Shown one piece after another: positions 43,535 to 54,861 of a stretch of DNA of 64,000 nucleotides; positions within the stretch are counted from its first letter, which is position 1, and each line of letters opens with the position of its first letter. Location: contig CM060685.1 in the NCBI GenBank assembly GCA_030686995.1, positions 23,110,065-23,174,064 of the forward strand. Direction: 5' to 3'. The position numbers were made by a program, and so were the translations under genes. The notes under the pieces were generated by a model. That model saw nothing but the letters and a program-made list of their open reading frames with translations. It did no database searches and was not told the origin of the DNA. The stretch comes from Artemisia argyi. Lineage: Eukaryota > Streptophyta > Magnoliopsida > Asterales > Asteraceae.

Positions 43535-45772
43535 CTACGTAATTTCATCATTGGTTCCACTACCTAGGTCATCTTCTAAACCAGTTTTGTATTCCGGACC
43601 TAGTTGCAAGCATTCTTTGTAGAAACCAAGCATCCTATTTCTAACATACTCTACTCCTCTACGTCTATCCTCCTCATTCCTATAATAAGCCGCTTGCTTG
43701 TGTTCTTTTTCGAAATTAGAGAGAAGGCGGTATTGTTCGATCTTGTAGGGCATTTGATAAGCGACATCATCATTATCTTTTTTGAATCTAACTATCCCTA
43801 AGGTCAGATCATAACTCATCCTAGTGGCTTCAACAAATGGCTTCCCGAATATTATTTGGCTTAGGTTAGCATCAATCACCGGACGAGTGTCTTCCACTAT
43901 CATAAAATCAATCTCGTAGGTGATATTTCCTATAATGACATGCAATCCCTTCACTCTTCCCGCAAAATTACTTATCCGATTCATACCGGGCATCAACCTA
44001 AAATTGAGTTGCTTCTTCATCACCCAATTGTAATAAGTCCTAGTCATGATGTTCACAGGTGATCTAAGGTCAATGTAAGCTTTCCATATATGCATGTGCC
44101 CTATATTACATGGGATGTTAATGTTGGAGGGATCTCCCATTTTGATCAGGGGGTCGCCAAAGATATATGTTTTCTCGGGACTATCGAATAAATCCTTATG
44201 GTATTCCCGTTCCTCCTCGGTTGGCAACTTATCAAAGTATTTCTCTATAGGTTCTATCTCCTCCAATTTCTCACCCTTTTTAACCTCAACTTCCCTACTC
44301 TCATCCTTACTATCGATTTCTACCTTAGCTTCATCCTTGTCACTCTCCTCGATCTCTCTATCTATTGGCTTAACGGTGACAACATTGACAAAGTGGACAT
44401 GTTTGGATGATGAGGGGTCCTTAATTTGAGTTCCACTATTGGTGTCCCTAGTGTCCTTCCTAGGTGTGGCTAATGTTTGGTTGTTGAGGGCTTTCAACAA
44501 GTTGTCGATTTTGTTGGTCATCTCCGTTTGTTGTTGGTTGAATTCGTTCTCGAACCTAACTATGCGGGCTTCTTGAGATGCCATAAATTTCGACATCAAT
44601 CCTTCAAGATTGTTGGTACTACCATAGTTGTTAGAAGGATTGTTGTTGAAGGTACGGTTGGATGGTGGACCGTTGGATTGGTAACGATTAGGTGGGTTGG
44701 AAGAATTGGGTTGATTTTGTTTCCACCTAAGGTTTGGGTGATTTTTCCATGATGGGTTGTATGAATCACCGTATGTGTTTGGCTCGGGCTTGAAAGTGTA
44801 CCACTTATCTCCCGCTTCGTCAGTACGTGTGGATGCGTAGTCCGCAAAAGCTGTTCCGGGGAGTTCCATACAATCACGAGTGTCATGGGGACCACTACAT
44901 AATTCGCATGAAGAAGTGATTTTGTTCACTTGACTTGAATGCTTCGGAGCTTCGTAAGATTTCATGAGAAACTTGACTTGGTCCTCAAGTTCCATGATCC
45001 TACGGTCGGGAGTGCTTGAATTGTTCGAAGGCAAAGATATTGCCTTGACCGTTTTGTTCAAATCACGGGGATCATTCCAACTTTCGTTGTCATAGAGAGC
45101 AAGATCTTCTATGAGTTCCCATGATTGTTCCGCACTAAGATCACGTAGCTTACCACCGGCCGATTGGTCAATGGTTCGCCTCGTGGGGATATCGATATGG
45201 TCATAGAAAATTTGGACTTGGAGCCAAAGATCTATGCCAGGATGAGGGACTTTTTGGAGTAAGTCCTTGAAACGAGTCCATGCTTCATAAAGAGATTCAT
45301 TTTGACGTTGTTGGAACATCAAGATGTCATTCCTAAGCTTAGTAGTTCTCCCCGGTGGGAAAAATTGAGCAAGGAAACGAGTGGTGAGATCATCCGATGT
45401 GGTGATGGATCCCGCGGGTAAACGCTCAAGCCATTGACTAGCTTGATCCCGTAGAGTGAATTGGAATAGGCGTAAACGGGTAGTCTCTCTAGTTTCAACA
45501 CCTAGGTCTATGGAATCTACGATTTTGAGGAAGTCCTTAAGGTGTTGGTTTGGATCTTCGGAACGAAGTCCATGGAATGCACATCCGCTTTGCACCAACC
45601 GGATGGTGTCGGATCGCAAGGGGGTTACATTGGCTCCGGTGAGCTCAATGGTGTTTCGGTAGCCTTGGTGGCTAGGTCGGGAATACTCTCCTAAGGTTCG
45701 GGGCCTAAGGGGTTCTAATGGTGGGTTTTGTTGTGGTGGGATGATGGGTTCAAAGATGTTACCACCTTCCAT
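43535..45772 (-). CDS. Ty3 gag with vestigial protease
   Basis: 745 codons, intact, starting at the first ATG after the leader. Residues about 75-230 are the Retrotrans_gag core (LRLFQFTLRDQASQWLERLP, RFLAQFFPP, LYEAWTRFKDLL), forming the capsid. A CCHC-like knuckle CELCSGPHDTRDC at about residues 290-302 has three, not four, residues before His. A Pro/Asn-rich linker and an acidic stretch (KDEAKVEIDSKDE) follow. Around 560-640 is a retropepsin-like fold (AYIDLRSPVNIM, ..IIFGKPFVEATRM), where the third residue of the active-site triad (normally D-S/T-G) is changed, reading DLR, so it is probably not an active protease. It ends after FYKECLQLGPEYKTGLEDD. The frame is open in spite of lacking pol, which suggests selection for gag until recently. 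Annotation pipelines sometimes give such proteins host names; I see only retroelement features. Confidence 0.88.
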   Translation of the reverse strand: MEGGNIFEPIIPPQQNPPLEPLRPRTLGEYSRPSHQGYRNTIELTGANVTPLRSDTIRLVQSGCAFHGLRSEDPNQHLKDFLKIVDSIDLGVETRETTRLRLFQFTLRDQASQWLERLPAGSITTSDDLTTRFLAQFFPPGRTTKLRNDILMFQQRQNESLYEAWTRFKDLLQKVPHPGIDLWLQVQIFYDHIDIPTRRTIDQSAGGKLRDLSAEQSWELIEDLALYDNESWNDPRDLNKTVKAISLPSNNSSTPDRRIMELEDQVKFLMKSYEAPKHSSQVNKITSSCELCSGPHDTRDCMELPGTAFADYASTRTDEAGDKWYTFKPEPNTYGDSYNPSWKNHPNLRWKQNQPNSSNPPNRYQSNGPPSNRTFNNNPSNNYGSTNNLEGLMSKFMASQEARIVRFENEFNQQQTEMTNKIDNLLKALNNQTLATPRKDTRDTNSGTQIKDPSSSKHVHFVNVVTVKPIDREIEESDKDEAKVEIDSKDESREVEVKKGEKLEEIEPIEKYFDKLPTEEEREYHKDLFDSPEKTYIFGDPLIKMGDPSNINIPCNIGHMHIWKAYIDLRSPVNIMTRTYYNWVMKKQLNFRLMPGMNRISNFAGRVKGLHVIIGNITYEIDFMIVEDTRPVIDANLSQIIFGKPFVEATRMSYDLTLGIVRFKKDNDDVAYQMPYKIEQYRLLSNFEKEHKQAAYYRNEEDRRRGVEYVRNRMLGFYKECLQLGPEYKTGLEDDLGSGTNDEIT

Positions 45773-45945
45773 GATGTCGGATGGTAAAGAGTTACGAACA
45801 AAGGCATGAAGAAATAAGATAGACTAAAGAAGACCTAAAAATAAAAATAAAAAATCTTACTAGAAAGGAATCTAGCAAGTAGACCTAATAAAAAGAAATC
45901 CTAACCTAGACAATAACTATTCCCCGGGCTGCGGCGCCAAAAACT
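45773..45945 (-). other. Ty3 leader and primer binding site
   Basis: Directly after the 5' LTR, the minus strand reads TTTTTGGCGCCGCAGCCCGG (about 45923-45942). TGGCGCCG..GCC..GGGGA is the tRNA-Asp-type site common in Athila/Tat-like plant Ty3 elements, here with changes in the middle. Confidence 0.7.
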
Positions 45946-47356
45946 TGATGCGTGGGAATCGCACCTTGCTTTACCTCTCGAGGGATCTCGAGAAGCTTAC
46001 AACCCCCACCAGGCAGTGTACCTGATCGTTGTAGTATAGTATAGTGACAAGTACCGGGGGATTGATCGTTCAGCTTAGGAATAGTGTCGCTAGGATTAGA
46101 AAGCCTAATTAATAGTTCTAGAGATGAAAGATGATTATTTTTGTGTTTTTATATTTTTATGAAAGCAAGTAAAATCTCGGGTTTTGGAAGAGTGGGCGGA
46201 ATTAGTTGCTATTCAACTAACCCAAAATCTATTTTATAACTAATTAAACTAATGAAAATGAAATTAAACTAATATTAAACTAAGGTTGTGAGCAGTATTT
46301 GGAGAAATTGTGTTTACTTAGACTTCATTACTCCCTAGATATCTTTTACATGTCAATTACTTGTTACACTTGTATGGATGACGGATTGTATTCCTTAATA
46401 CCATTCGTGGGGTGGCATACATAACTCCCCAACTCTATGAGCTCTTATCTCCTCCTACACCATGACCCAGCACAACTATAGGGATTGTAAACAGTGGCTC
46501 ATGCATTAAATACAACCAATAAAGACCTAGTACGCCTCGGTTCATGTTTCTTAAGACGTTCAAGCATGTTACCATTTGGAGATCTGCCAGTTTTCTTAAG
46601 CCTAACATATAATATCATTCATCCAAGAACAAGAATAGACAAGTAATCAACACATAATCAACATCTAGGTTTCATTAGATCTAAGCAAACACAAAGTAAA
46701 TCTAGCCTAGCATAGTAGAATTAAGATAAGAACAAAAGATAAACAACCAACACATAGACATACTGATTGAATTAAGAGTATACTTATCTCAATTACAATG
46801 CAAGGTCTCAAGGGTTTGGAACCCTTGAAAAACCTGTAAAAGAGGCACCAAAATCGTCTTTAGGGTTTCACCAAAACTTCTCCTCTTTTTTAATGAAAAA
46901 ACTAGAAAACTATATATAGGAAAATCGTCCTGACGGCGTCAAGAGTAAAATCTGACGCCGTCACCTCGCCGCCATATACTTCCTCGGACGCCCTAGATCC
47001 ACTTGTGACGGCCTATGTGACGCCGTCACCACCTACGGTAAATTATTCTTGGCCACTTTGACTCCGTCACCAGTCCATTTGACGCCGTCACCAGCTACGG
47101 TAAAATATTCTTCATGTTTGACGCCGTCAAGAGCAATACCTTGATGCCGTCACCTTGTATTTTCAGCTTGGATTTGGTACTTTGTCGTTTTCTTCACTTT
47201 TATGCTCCAAAAACGTCCAAAATAGCCTCTTTTCCAGAATTCACTCTCCAAACACCTAAAATCACAAAAGGAACGATTTAGGGCAATATTTGATCAAATA
47301 AAGTCGGATTCGGGCTTAAATGACCCCCTAAAAACGGATCATTTTTCGCCTCATCA
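45946..47356 (-). repeat. Ty3 5' LTR, 1411 bp
   Basis: Promoter-bearing LTR. TATA at 46910-46919 (minus). The TGACG motif array is at 46931-47152, with one site changed to TGACTCCGTCA and another to TGATGCCGTCA relative to the 3' LTR. Confidence 0.95.
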
Positions 47357-47487
47357 GTTTTGTTTAAGACATTTCATTTAGCAACATGTCATGAACTTGG
47401 TTTAAAATAGAGTAGCATAAATGAAAAGCAAACTATATGCTGCATACGATGGACCATATGAAATGAAATAAGCATAAAGGTTTCAAG
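47357..47487. other. Short non-coding stretch right of the Ty3 element
   Basis: Continues the target after the GTTTT duplication. No recognisable feature. Confidence 0.5.
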
Positions 47488-47720
47488 TGTTAGATTTATG
47501 AACATAAATTAATAGTTGTGCGTTAGGATCGAACTCGAGATCGCGGGATTGCACACTTTACGTATGAAGAGTAAAAGAATAATTATTTATAAATGTTATA
47601 TGTAATTATTAATAAACACAAAACTAGTAACGACCGTTAGTATTTAACGGAGAATGACTAACGACCATTAGATGAAGATTAGGAAAGTAATACTTGTAAA
47701 TAATTGGAAACATTGTATTA
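47488..47720 (+). repeat. Relic of the 791-bp Copia LTR family, plus orientation
   Basis: GTTAGGATCGAACTCGAGAT, GGGATTGCACACTTTACGTA and GAAGATTAGGAAAGTAATAC follow, in order, the reverse complement of the LTR at 4681-5471 (5250-5470 part). Many substitutions and an internal deletion. It is therefore an old, truncated insertion of the same family in the other orientation. Confidence 0.75.
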
Positions 47721-47736
47721 AAAAAAAATACACCTT

Positions 47737-48393
47737 GTGAAACGGTTAATTAAACTTTCAATTCGATTTACTTCAAGTTTAACATTAATAATGACCGGAA
47801 AAATTACAGGGTATTACAGTTTGGTTGTTTCCAGGAAAGCAAACCTTTGTGTCCCTGACCGCATGGAGATGGTCCTACATGTTCCACACCTGGAGAGTGT
47901 CTGTTCGATTGCTTCCAAGAAGGCAAGCCTTCGTGTACCACACCTCGAAAGTGTCCGTTTAGTCCGCTTCGTGTTGGCAGACTATGGTGTCCCTCACCAG
48001 GTGGAGTTGGCACACTTTCTGTTGGTGAAAACTTTAGTGGCGTGGGCTCGTTCACTTGATTCATCTTTTGAAATCTTGATGTTGGCATACTATCACCATC
48101 GTGTCCAGCACCACGTGGAGATGGTCTTTCGTGTTCCACACCTAGAGAGTGTCTGTTCGATTGCTTCCAAGCAGGCAAGCCTTCGTGTCCCACACCTGGA
48201 AAGTGTAGGTTTGGTCCGCTTCATGTTGGCAGACTATGGTGTCCCTAACCAGGTGGAGATGGCCTGCTTTTTGTTGGCGAAAACTTTGGTGGCATGGGCT
48301 CGTTCACTTGATTCATCTTTTGAACTCTTGATGCTTGAGTCAAATAATGATCTTGATGTACAAATAAAAGAAGAAAGCAAAGAGTTTGAATGA
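47737..48393 (+). CDS. Unrecognised 218-codon frame with 252-bp duplication
   Basis: I do not recognise this protein. Two ~84-residue units (about 40-123 and 124-207) share VPHLESVCSIASK.ASLRVPH and later WARSLDSSFE.LML; at the DNA level the period is 252 bp (47881 against 48133). Within each unit VPHLESV occurs twice. The opposite strand is also open for 129 codons (47804-48193), so the open frame probably follows from a repeat with few stop codons rather than from coding. A related fragment lies at 39560-39650. It could be a minisatellite-like part of a transposon. No start context, promoter or homology supports expression. Confidence 0.3.
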   Translation: MKRLIKLSIRFTSSLTLIMTGKITGYYSLVVSRKANLCVPDRMEMVLHVPHLESVCSIASKKASLRVPHLESVRLVRFVLADYGVPHQVELAHFLLVKTLVAWARSLDSSFEILMLAYYHHRVQHHVEMVFRVPHLESVCSIASKQASLRVPHLESVGLVRFMLADYGVPNQVEMACFLLAKTLVAWARSLDSSFELLMLESNNDLDVQIKEESKEFE

Positions 48394-48971
48394 CGGTGCA
48401 CCTCATGATGGAGGTTTTGCGTCTAACCAAGGCTTAACAAAATGGTTAGTTTTCTAAGAAAACTGTGAGAAGTAAATATTGATGCTGGCTTAGTATCACA
48501 TCTTGCAATTTATATACATGTCCATACAATGTTCTCCACCCTTTAGTTTCATGATCACATGTATATTGCATTAATGCATCACATTTATCTCCCTAGCAAA
48601 GCATGATCTTTTTCAATAATTTATGGGATTCACATTTTTAATGGCAGAACTTCAATTAGAAGAAAATAGATATGACAATATCATGTGAGCCTATCACATT
48701 TTCCTTCCCACTTAACACTTGATTTCTATTTTTGTATCTATCTACATATGGAATAAACCATGACTCACATTTTACACATCTTAGCTAAAGGCACAATCAT
48801 ATTAAGACATTGTTTTGGTAAATTTCACATCTTCACATGGTTTATTAGCCCTTAGCTAAGAATAAATACACAACCTTCACATTTTACATATGTCATCCGT
48901 TCCAGATAAAAATTGTCCACATTACTATTTATGTTTGTCCAAAAATAGTGTCAAGTATTGATATATGTATA
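48394..48971. other. No feature seen
   Basis: About 580 bp without repeats or frames of note. Confidence 0.5.
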
Positions 48972-49365
48972 GACTAAGGATCAAATGAGAAGAAAACTTA
49001 AAATGAGAAGGATGAGAAATAATTATAACTACATATTTGAGATGCATCGACTTGAATTAGATGCATCCCTAGTCTTTTAGATGCACCATAATATATTTTT
49101 TAGCAAAAAATTAGATGCATATACATATATTAGATGCATTTCATCAAGTTAGACGAATCCTATATATTTTTCGTCCTCTGCGGGTCAAATTTGTTGTTAG
49201 TACTACTTTGCATCGTTTTCACTTCAAAATCACTTTCGAAACTAATTGGGATGCATCTAAATGAATAGAGATGCAACTAAATCAAGTCGATGCATCTCAA
49301 ATGTGTGGTTATAATTATTTCTCATCCTTCTTATTTTAAGTTTTCTTCTCACTGAATCCTTACCC
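48972..49365. mobile_element. Foldback MITE, MULE-like
   Basis: Nearly the whole element is an inverted repeat: over 90 bp at each end pair (TAAGGATYCARTGAG.., GAGAAATAATTATAAC, ATTTGAGATGCATCGACTTG). Probable 9-bp duplication ATATGTATA/GTATGTATA. The motif AGATGCAT or TGCATCT occurs many times inside. Transcription would give a long double-stranded RNA. Confidence 0.75.
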
Positions 49366-49479
49366 TGTATGTATATTAATTATGATTGTTTTTCCTATTT
49401 TACCTATATAATCAAACTTTCATTAATTGCTCAATTTATATAATAAAAGTTGGGTAAAAATGACTTTTATCAATCAATA

Positions 49480-49548
49480 CTTGCATTATTTAGAATTATC
49501 ATAATTTGTTTATTTTTTGTTTGCGGACACTCTTCGGGACGGAGGGAG
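49480..49548. mobile_element. Stowaway-like MITE right end
   Basis: GGGACGGAGGGAG followed by TA is the characteristic Stowaway (Tc1/Mariner) terminus. The matching left end CTCCCTCCG is not found, so only an end remains. Confidence 0.55.
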
Positions 49549-49834
49549 TACAAATTTTTTCACAGAATCATATTTTTTTTAACAAAAAGGGAGCATACTT
49601 TCTTCAGAACCATAATAATGGCAAAATTTAGGGTGCGTTTAGATGAGGGAAAACACCCTTATTTTTCAGAAAATATTTTGTGAAAAATAAAGAAAATAGA
49701 GATCGCGTTCAAATTAGTGTTTTCTAATAAAATTCTCTACAAAACACAAAATTCATATTTCCAAGTTTAATACACAAAACTACAAAATACTTTTTTTTTT
49801 CACATATTTTCCTTTAAAATACCCCCAATCCGTT
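49549..49834. other. No gene; possible MITE debris
   Basis: GGGTGCGTTTAGATGAGGGA near 49630 resembles a DNA-transposon terminus, but no partner end is clear. Confidence 0.35.
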
Positions 49835-50720
49835 TTCGTCAATTTTTATACGTTTTCGTCTGATTTTTTATGTTTTCTTTCGATTTTTCCGTTTTCGTCT
49901 GTTTTCACATTTTCGTCTGTTTTTTTACGTTTTCGTCTATTTTTTAACGTTTTCGTCTGTTTTTTACGTTTTCAACCGATTTTTTTACGTTTTTGTCCAT
50001 TTTTTAACGTTTTTGTCAGTTTTTTACGTTTCATCTGATTTTTTACGTTTTGGTCGGTTTTTTAAGTTTTCGACCGTTATTTACATTTTCGTCTGATTTT
50101 TTACGTTTTCGTCCATTGTTTTACGTTTTCGTCTGATTTTTTACATTTTCGTCCGTTTTTTAACGTATTCGTCAGATTTTTTACGTGTTTGTCCAATTTT
50201 TTACGTTTTTGTCAAAAATTTTTTACGTTTTTGTATGTTTTTTTACGTTTTTGTCCGTTTTTTTACCTTTTATTATGATTTTTTTATGTTTTCATCAGAT
50301 TTTTTACGTTTTCGTCAATTCCTTACGTTTTCGTATGATTTTTCTTTACATTTTTGTCACATTTTTTACGTTTATGTCCGCTTTTTTACATTTTTGTTGG
50401 ATTTTTTACGTTTTCATCCATTTTCTTCTGTTTTCGCTCGTTTTATTAGGTTTTCCTACGTTTTCGTTCTTTCTTTTATGCTTTTTTACTTTTTCATCCA
50501 TTTTTTACTTTTATTTAAATTTTCGTCAGTTTTTTTACATTTTCGTCAGACGAAACCTAAAAAAACGTAAATAAATGATGAAAACGTAAATAAAAGATGA
50601 AAACGTAAAAAATAAGAAGTAAATGTAAAAAATCAGAAGAAACGTAAATATCGAATGAAATCATAAAAAAACGAAAGCATTAAAAAACGGACAAAAACGT
50701 AAAAAAAATTAGGACGTAAA
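49835..50720. repeat. Foldback minisatellite, TTTTACGTTTTCGTC unit
   Basis: About 35 degenerate ~19-20 bp units in T-rich orientation to about 50545, then about 8 units in the opposite, A-rich orientation, making a large inverted repeat. Same motif family as 14300-14720. The Phe-rich frames 50185-50574 come from the repeat. Confidence 0.85.
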
Positions 50721-51131
50721 TGTTAAAACTATGACCATAAGGTTGTCATACATTAAAAACTATGACAAAAACGAAAGCAGAGGAGGCGTAGTTGGCGGCG
50801 ACGATGTAGGAGGAATTCCGGCAGGGTCAAGAAGGTTTATTTTTGAATTTTATTATTATAAAGATTAAATCTTTTTGTTTTGATTATATATATTTTATGC
50901 ATTGTGGTATATTTTGTTTTGAAAATTTCTTAGTAAATACTATGACCATAAGGTTGGCAGTAGTTTTGTGGGTTTTATGTTTGTGTTGAAGATTTTAAGG
51001 GTATTGATTTGAAAAATAAGCTTAAAAAAGTGCATCTTAATGCAACTGCTGATATATTGATGTTTAAGCCTGTTCAATTATGTTTGGCTATGATTTACTT
51101 CATGTTTTAATGTGCTGATCTGGACTTTTAA

Positions 51132-51293
<162 letters not shown>

Positions 51294-51429
51294 TAAATGG
51301 TAGTTAAGAAGTATAGTTTGTTGATAACGATGAATATGTTATTTTGATTTAAAGCTTAAAGAATGTGTTTACTAATTGCGTTTTTTAGTTGAGGATCATT
51401 AATCACGCAAATAATAGTTTTATTATTAG

Positions 51430-51517
51430 GTGGAAGGAGTTGTTGTCATTTTCTGAGGTGCAGAGAAGTGTTAGGTCAGAAGCTATAAAAGAAGAAATCC
51501 GTACGCGTGAAATTGAG
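51430..51517 (+). pseudogene. Exon-like segment of unknown gene
   Basis: Bounded by TTATTAG on the left and GTAAAAG on the right, open, reading WKELLSFSEVQRSVRSEA then KEEIRTREIE. Charged and helical in character. I do not recognise the source. Part of the frame 51389-51607. Confidence 0.4.
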
Positions 51518-52576
51518 GTAAAAGTTCATCTGTCCCTGTTTAAAGTTATAAGACAATATAGTTTTGCAGTGCTTTATTTGAATTCAATGTTTGCTTCCTG
51601 GATTTGAGTGATGATATATCAGAGAGCTCGGCTAGATACCTTAAGCTTAGGTCATGTATTTGCGAACACTTTTTGAGTGATAATTCGGCTGGAAAAAGAT
51701 TGTTTATAGGAATTGATGATATGAAGGTGTCTTGGATTAGTTGTTATTCTGTTAATTGCATTTAGAGAATAAACATGATTATTTTAGGAGTAATCAGATT
51801 AAATTTTTGATTTGATTATTTGCGAGTGAAATGTGTACACAACTTCGTTTTATGCATTCAAATAATCCAATAAAAAAATAACAAATAAGCAGCTTTAGTA
51901 ACAATAATCTATCTCAGGTAAACAAGAATAACAAGGTAAACAAGATTTTTGGAATTAACATATGCTCAACTATTATACTGTTATAAACTATGACTGATCT
52001 ACTGAACTTCTGTTAAAGTTGCACGGTCGTTGGCCATTTCCTTCTCATCATGTAATCGAGGTATGTGACATATCTTTCATGTATCAATCTTTCTTTTATA
52101 TGATGGATTTCTTAAACTGCTTATAATCAATTTCGTGTTATACGGTAGTATAAGAAAGCATATATAAAAGAATAGAAATGAGACATGCCATGTATACATA
52201 ATTGTTTAAGAAGTGTTTTGATGGTGCAGTGTCTATAGACCCGTTGACAATCATAACCATTGACCCATTAACCTTTTACTTAATAATTTGAATAGACCCG
52301 TTGACATGAGTGATGCAAATCGTCATTCATTTGTTCATGTGCAGGTAAGAGCACGAGAACGGAGGTCACACCATAAAAGTTGAGATCCATGATGGGCCAT
52401 ATAATGTTAACGAGAACTGGAACTACATGGAAGCAGTCCGGAGAAAAAATCGAGACAAACTTTTACTTCTGATTTTTTATGCTTGACGTCAAGAAAAGTT
52501 AACATCACTGGAACTACAAGGGTTTGAGTACCTGCATATCAGGTTCATTACCTCAACCAACGGTCTGCAATAGAAA

Positions 52577-52624
52577 GCGTTTGAACGGCGTTTTGCAATG
52601 GTAAAAAAGGGGGCGTTCAAACGC
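52577..52624. other. Short inverted repeat
   Basis: GCGTTTGAACGGCG and GGCGTTCAAACGCC pair around a ~20-nt loop. GC-rich in an AT-rich neighbourhood. Confidence 0.6.
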
Positions 52625-54861
52625 CGTTGTCAGGCCTTTGATGCAGGAAACTGGACAGGGACTGGCAATATCTTGAACAATAAAGATTCATGGATTACAG
52701 TTTTTTAGCTGGTATTATCATTTGACAAAACACTCAGTGGTGATAGTAGCAACACAAGTCGGACAGGTAACTATAGACCACACTAAACGAACATGCTGAA
52801 AATCAAAAATTATTTATTTATTTATTTTATTTAATTTATGATCCCTGTTTATTTTTAAGCTTAGTTAACACTAATAAACATTTTAGAGTTTGGAAACAAA
52901 CAAGTAGAGATAGACAACATGATCCTGAAAAATGGGATATTTTGGAAAATCTGATTTAGGATTTGGGGTATCGATGTGGTGATAAGGCTTCCTGAAATTC
53001 TACTGTAAGTATCCCTGTCTGCGAAATTTTACGATAACTAGAAGTGGCTAAATGGACGATTCAAGAAGGTTGGGTAACTGGTCAATTCTGGGACTTATGG
53101 TACGGGTCACCTCAAGTTAGAGTCAACATTTTATGTTTATAATTTTGTGTTTTTAAATGTTTAGTGTGTCACGCGCGTTTATGAAAATTACATCATCTCA
53201 ATAGTTACACATTGCTAAGGTAGTTTGTTTGTTCAAAATATGTGCGGATACCTAAATGAGGTTACTCAAGTTGTTTTAGAGTAAAGCACAATAGGCTTAA
53301 ATTTCAAGGGGTGTTTAGATAATTAGTTTATGAGCTTATTTAAAATATTATATGATTAAATGTTGTATGTTTCTATGTAGGAACAGATAGAGAAAGAGAT
53401 GGGGATTGTAGGAACAGATAAAGTATTACTCACTGAAGTAACACACTGAACCAGCGACCTGAATCAAACTTTACCATTATCGGGGAGATCAACGGATGGG
53501 TGTACACTTCGTGCCTCTTGACCCATTACCGTTGTGATTGAACTAAATTTTTAACAACATGAACCCTGCTGTGATTTTTGTAATCTCATATGGTAACCAC
53601 TCAGAATGAAAAGGCGGGAAATATTAATGTAAGTTATCTGTTTCGTTTGACCGGTTTTCTTAAAATGTAGCTTTATGTTATTCGACTGATATCAGGTATC
53701 CTGAATCGACCGTTTATAAGTTTATATTATGTTGATAAAGTCCGCGCCTATATGTCTTGAATGATTGAATGGCATGAATCAAGAACGCTTAGAAATTGCA
53801 TTATCAGTAACCGACCCAGTTATTTTCAAAATAATGACTAAGTACCATATGGTGGTTTAGTTCTCACATTTGCCCCCACTAAACCTGTACATAATTATGA
53901 AGTTGTAAGGAACATCGTCAAAGTGATTGTTGTTTGTTTCATTGCTTAGGAGATGCAAGCAATAGTGGGAAATCAATATCTGATACTGAAGCTGTAGCAC
54001 GAGAATTACTTATCATGCCAGGTTTACGCCGTCATATTCTCCGGAGGGATTTGATCTCTCGAAGCCACTGCACAAAGCATACATGAGCGAATGACATGGA
54101 CTACATTTGCCCCACACAGATAATCACATCAGGGGTTGATGTTGCAGATGAAATGCCAGCATCCATCATCTTAAGACGACTACTGATACTCTGAGAAACT
54201 ACAAGATGCAGCTTCAACACGCCTTCGAGGGTAAGCTTCTTTACATTCGCTTACTGTTATTCTTAGTTGCATTGTTAAAATGATTTAAGCTATAGAATAT
54301 GCTATAATGTTGTGCCTTCAGTAGTAAACTCATGTGTATAAATGATTTGTGACTGCTTAGTTGAAGGATTAGGCTATCTGGGATTTGCTTATAAGTGCTT
54401 ATTTGGTTTTGTTAAGTAAATAAAAAAGACCTTTAACTGGCTATCTAAACAACCCCCTATCTGTTTAGAAGGCAGTAACCATCGGGGGACAAATCAATAG
54501 GAACATCGAAAACTACCCATTTGCATTAAAGAAACGCAAAGGCATAATCATTTTTAACGAGCAATAGCAACCATCCTGAAAAGAGTATTGGGGAAAACGT
54601 GTAAGTAAACCTAAAAAAAATAGGTTATTAGGTGCATTGGATTCTGATAGCCGATTATTGGCTTTGTATTGGTACTGTTTGGAATCCACATTGGATGGAA
54701 GAAGTTAATGGCACAACTGCAGACACCCAATGGCCTAAAGTAACTAACTTTTTTGCCATTCACTTAATCATAAGAGTGCATGAACAAGACTATCTTTCTT
54801 ATTCCCTATGCCATTCCATGTTTCTTATTAACTTCTTTCTACATCTTTGGGAATTATGCAG

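Larger units (their letters stand above)
39651..47356 (-). mobile_element. Gag-only Ty3-type LTR retrotransposon
   Basis: 7706 bp with 1411-bp LTRs and the 5-bp duplication GTTTT (39646-39650 and 47357-47361). I count four differences between the LTRs. Minus-strand order: 5' LTR, Asp-type primer site, gag plus degenerate protease, 2.5 kb of non-coding DNA, 3' LTR. Reverse transcriptase, RNase H and integrase are missing without stop-ridden remains, so this is a non-autonomous gag-only lineage rather than a damaged full element. It relies on a partner's pol. Confidence 0.92.

Noticed and set aside
44094..44752. Plus-strand frames of 70-111 codons
   Set aside because: Shadows of the Ty3 gag frame.
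50185..50574. Two overlapping Phe/Val-rich frames of 111-129 codons
   Set aside because: Both are translations of the TTTTACGTTTTCGTC minisatellite in different registers.
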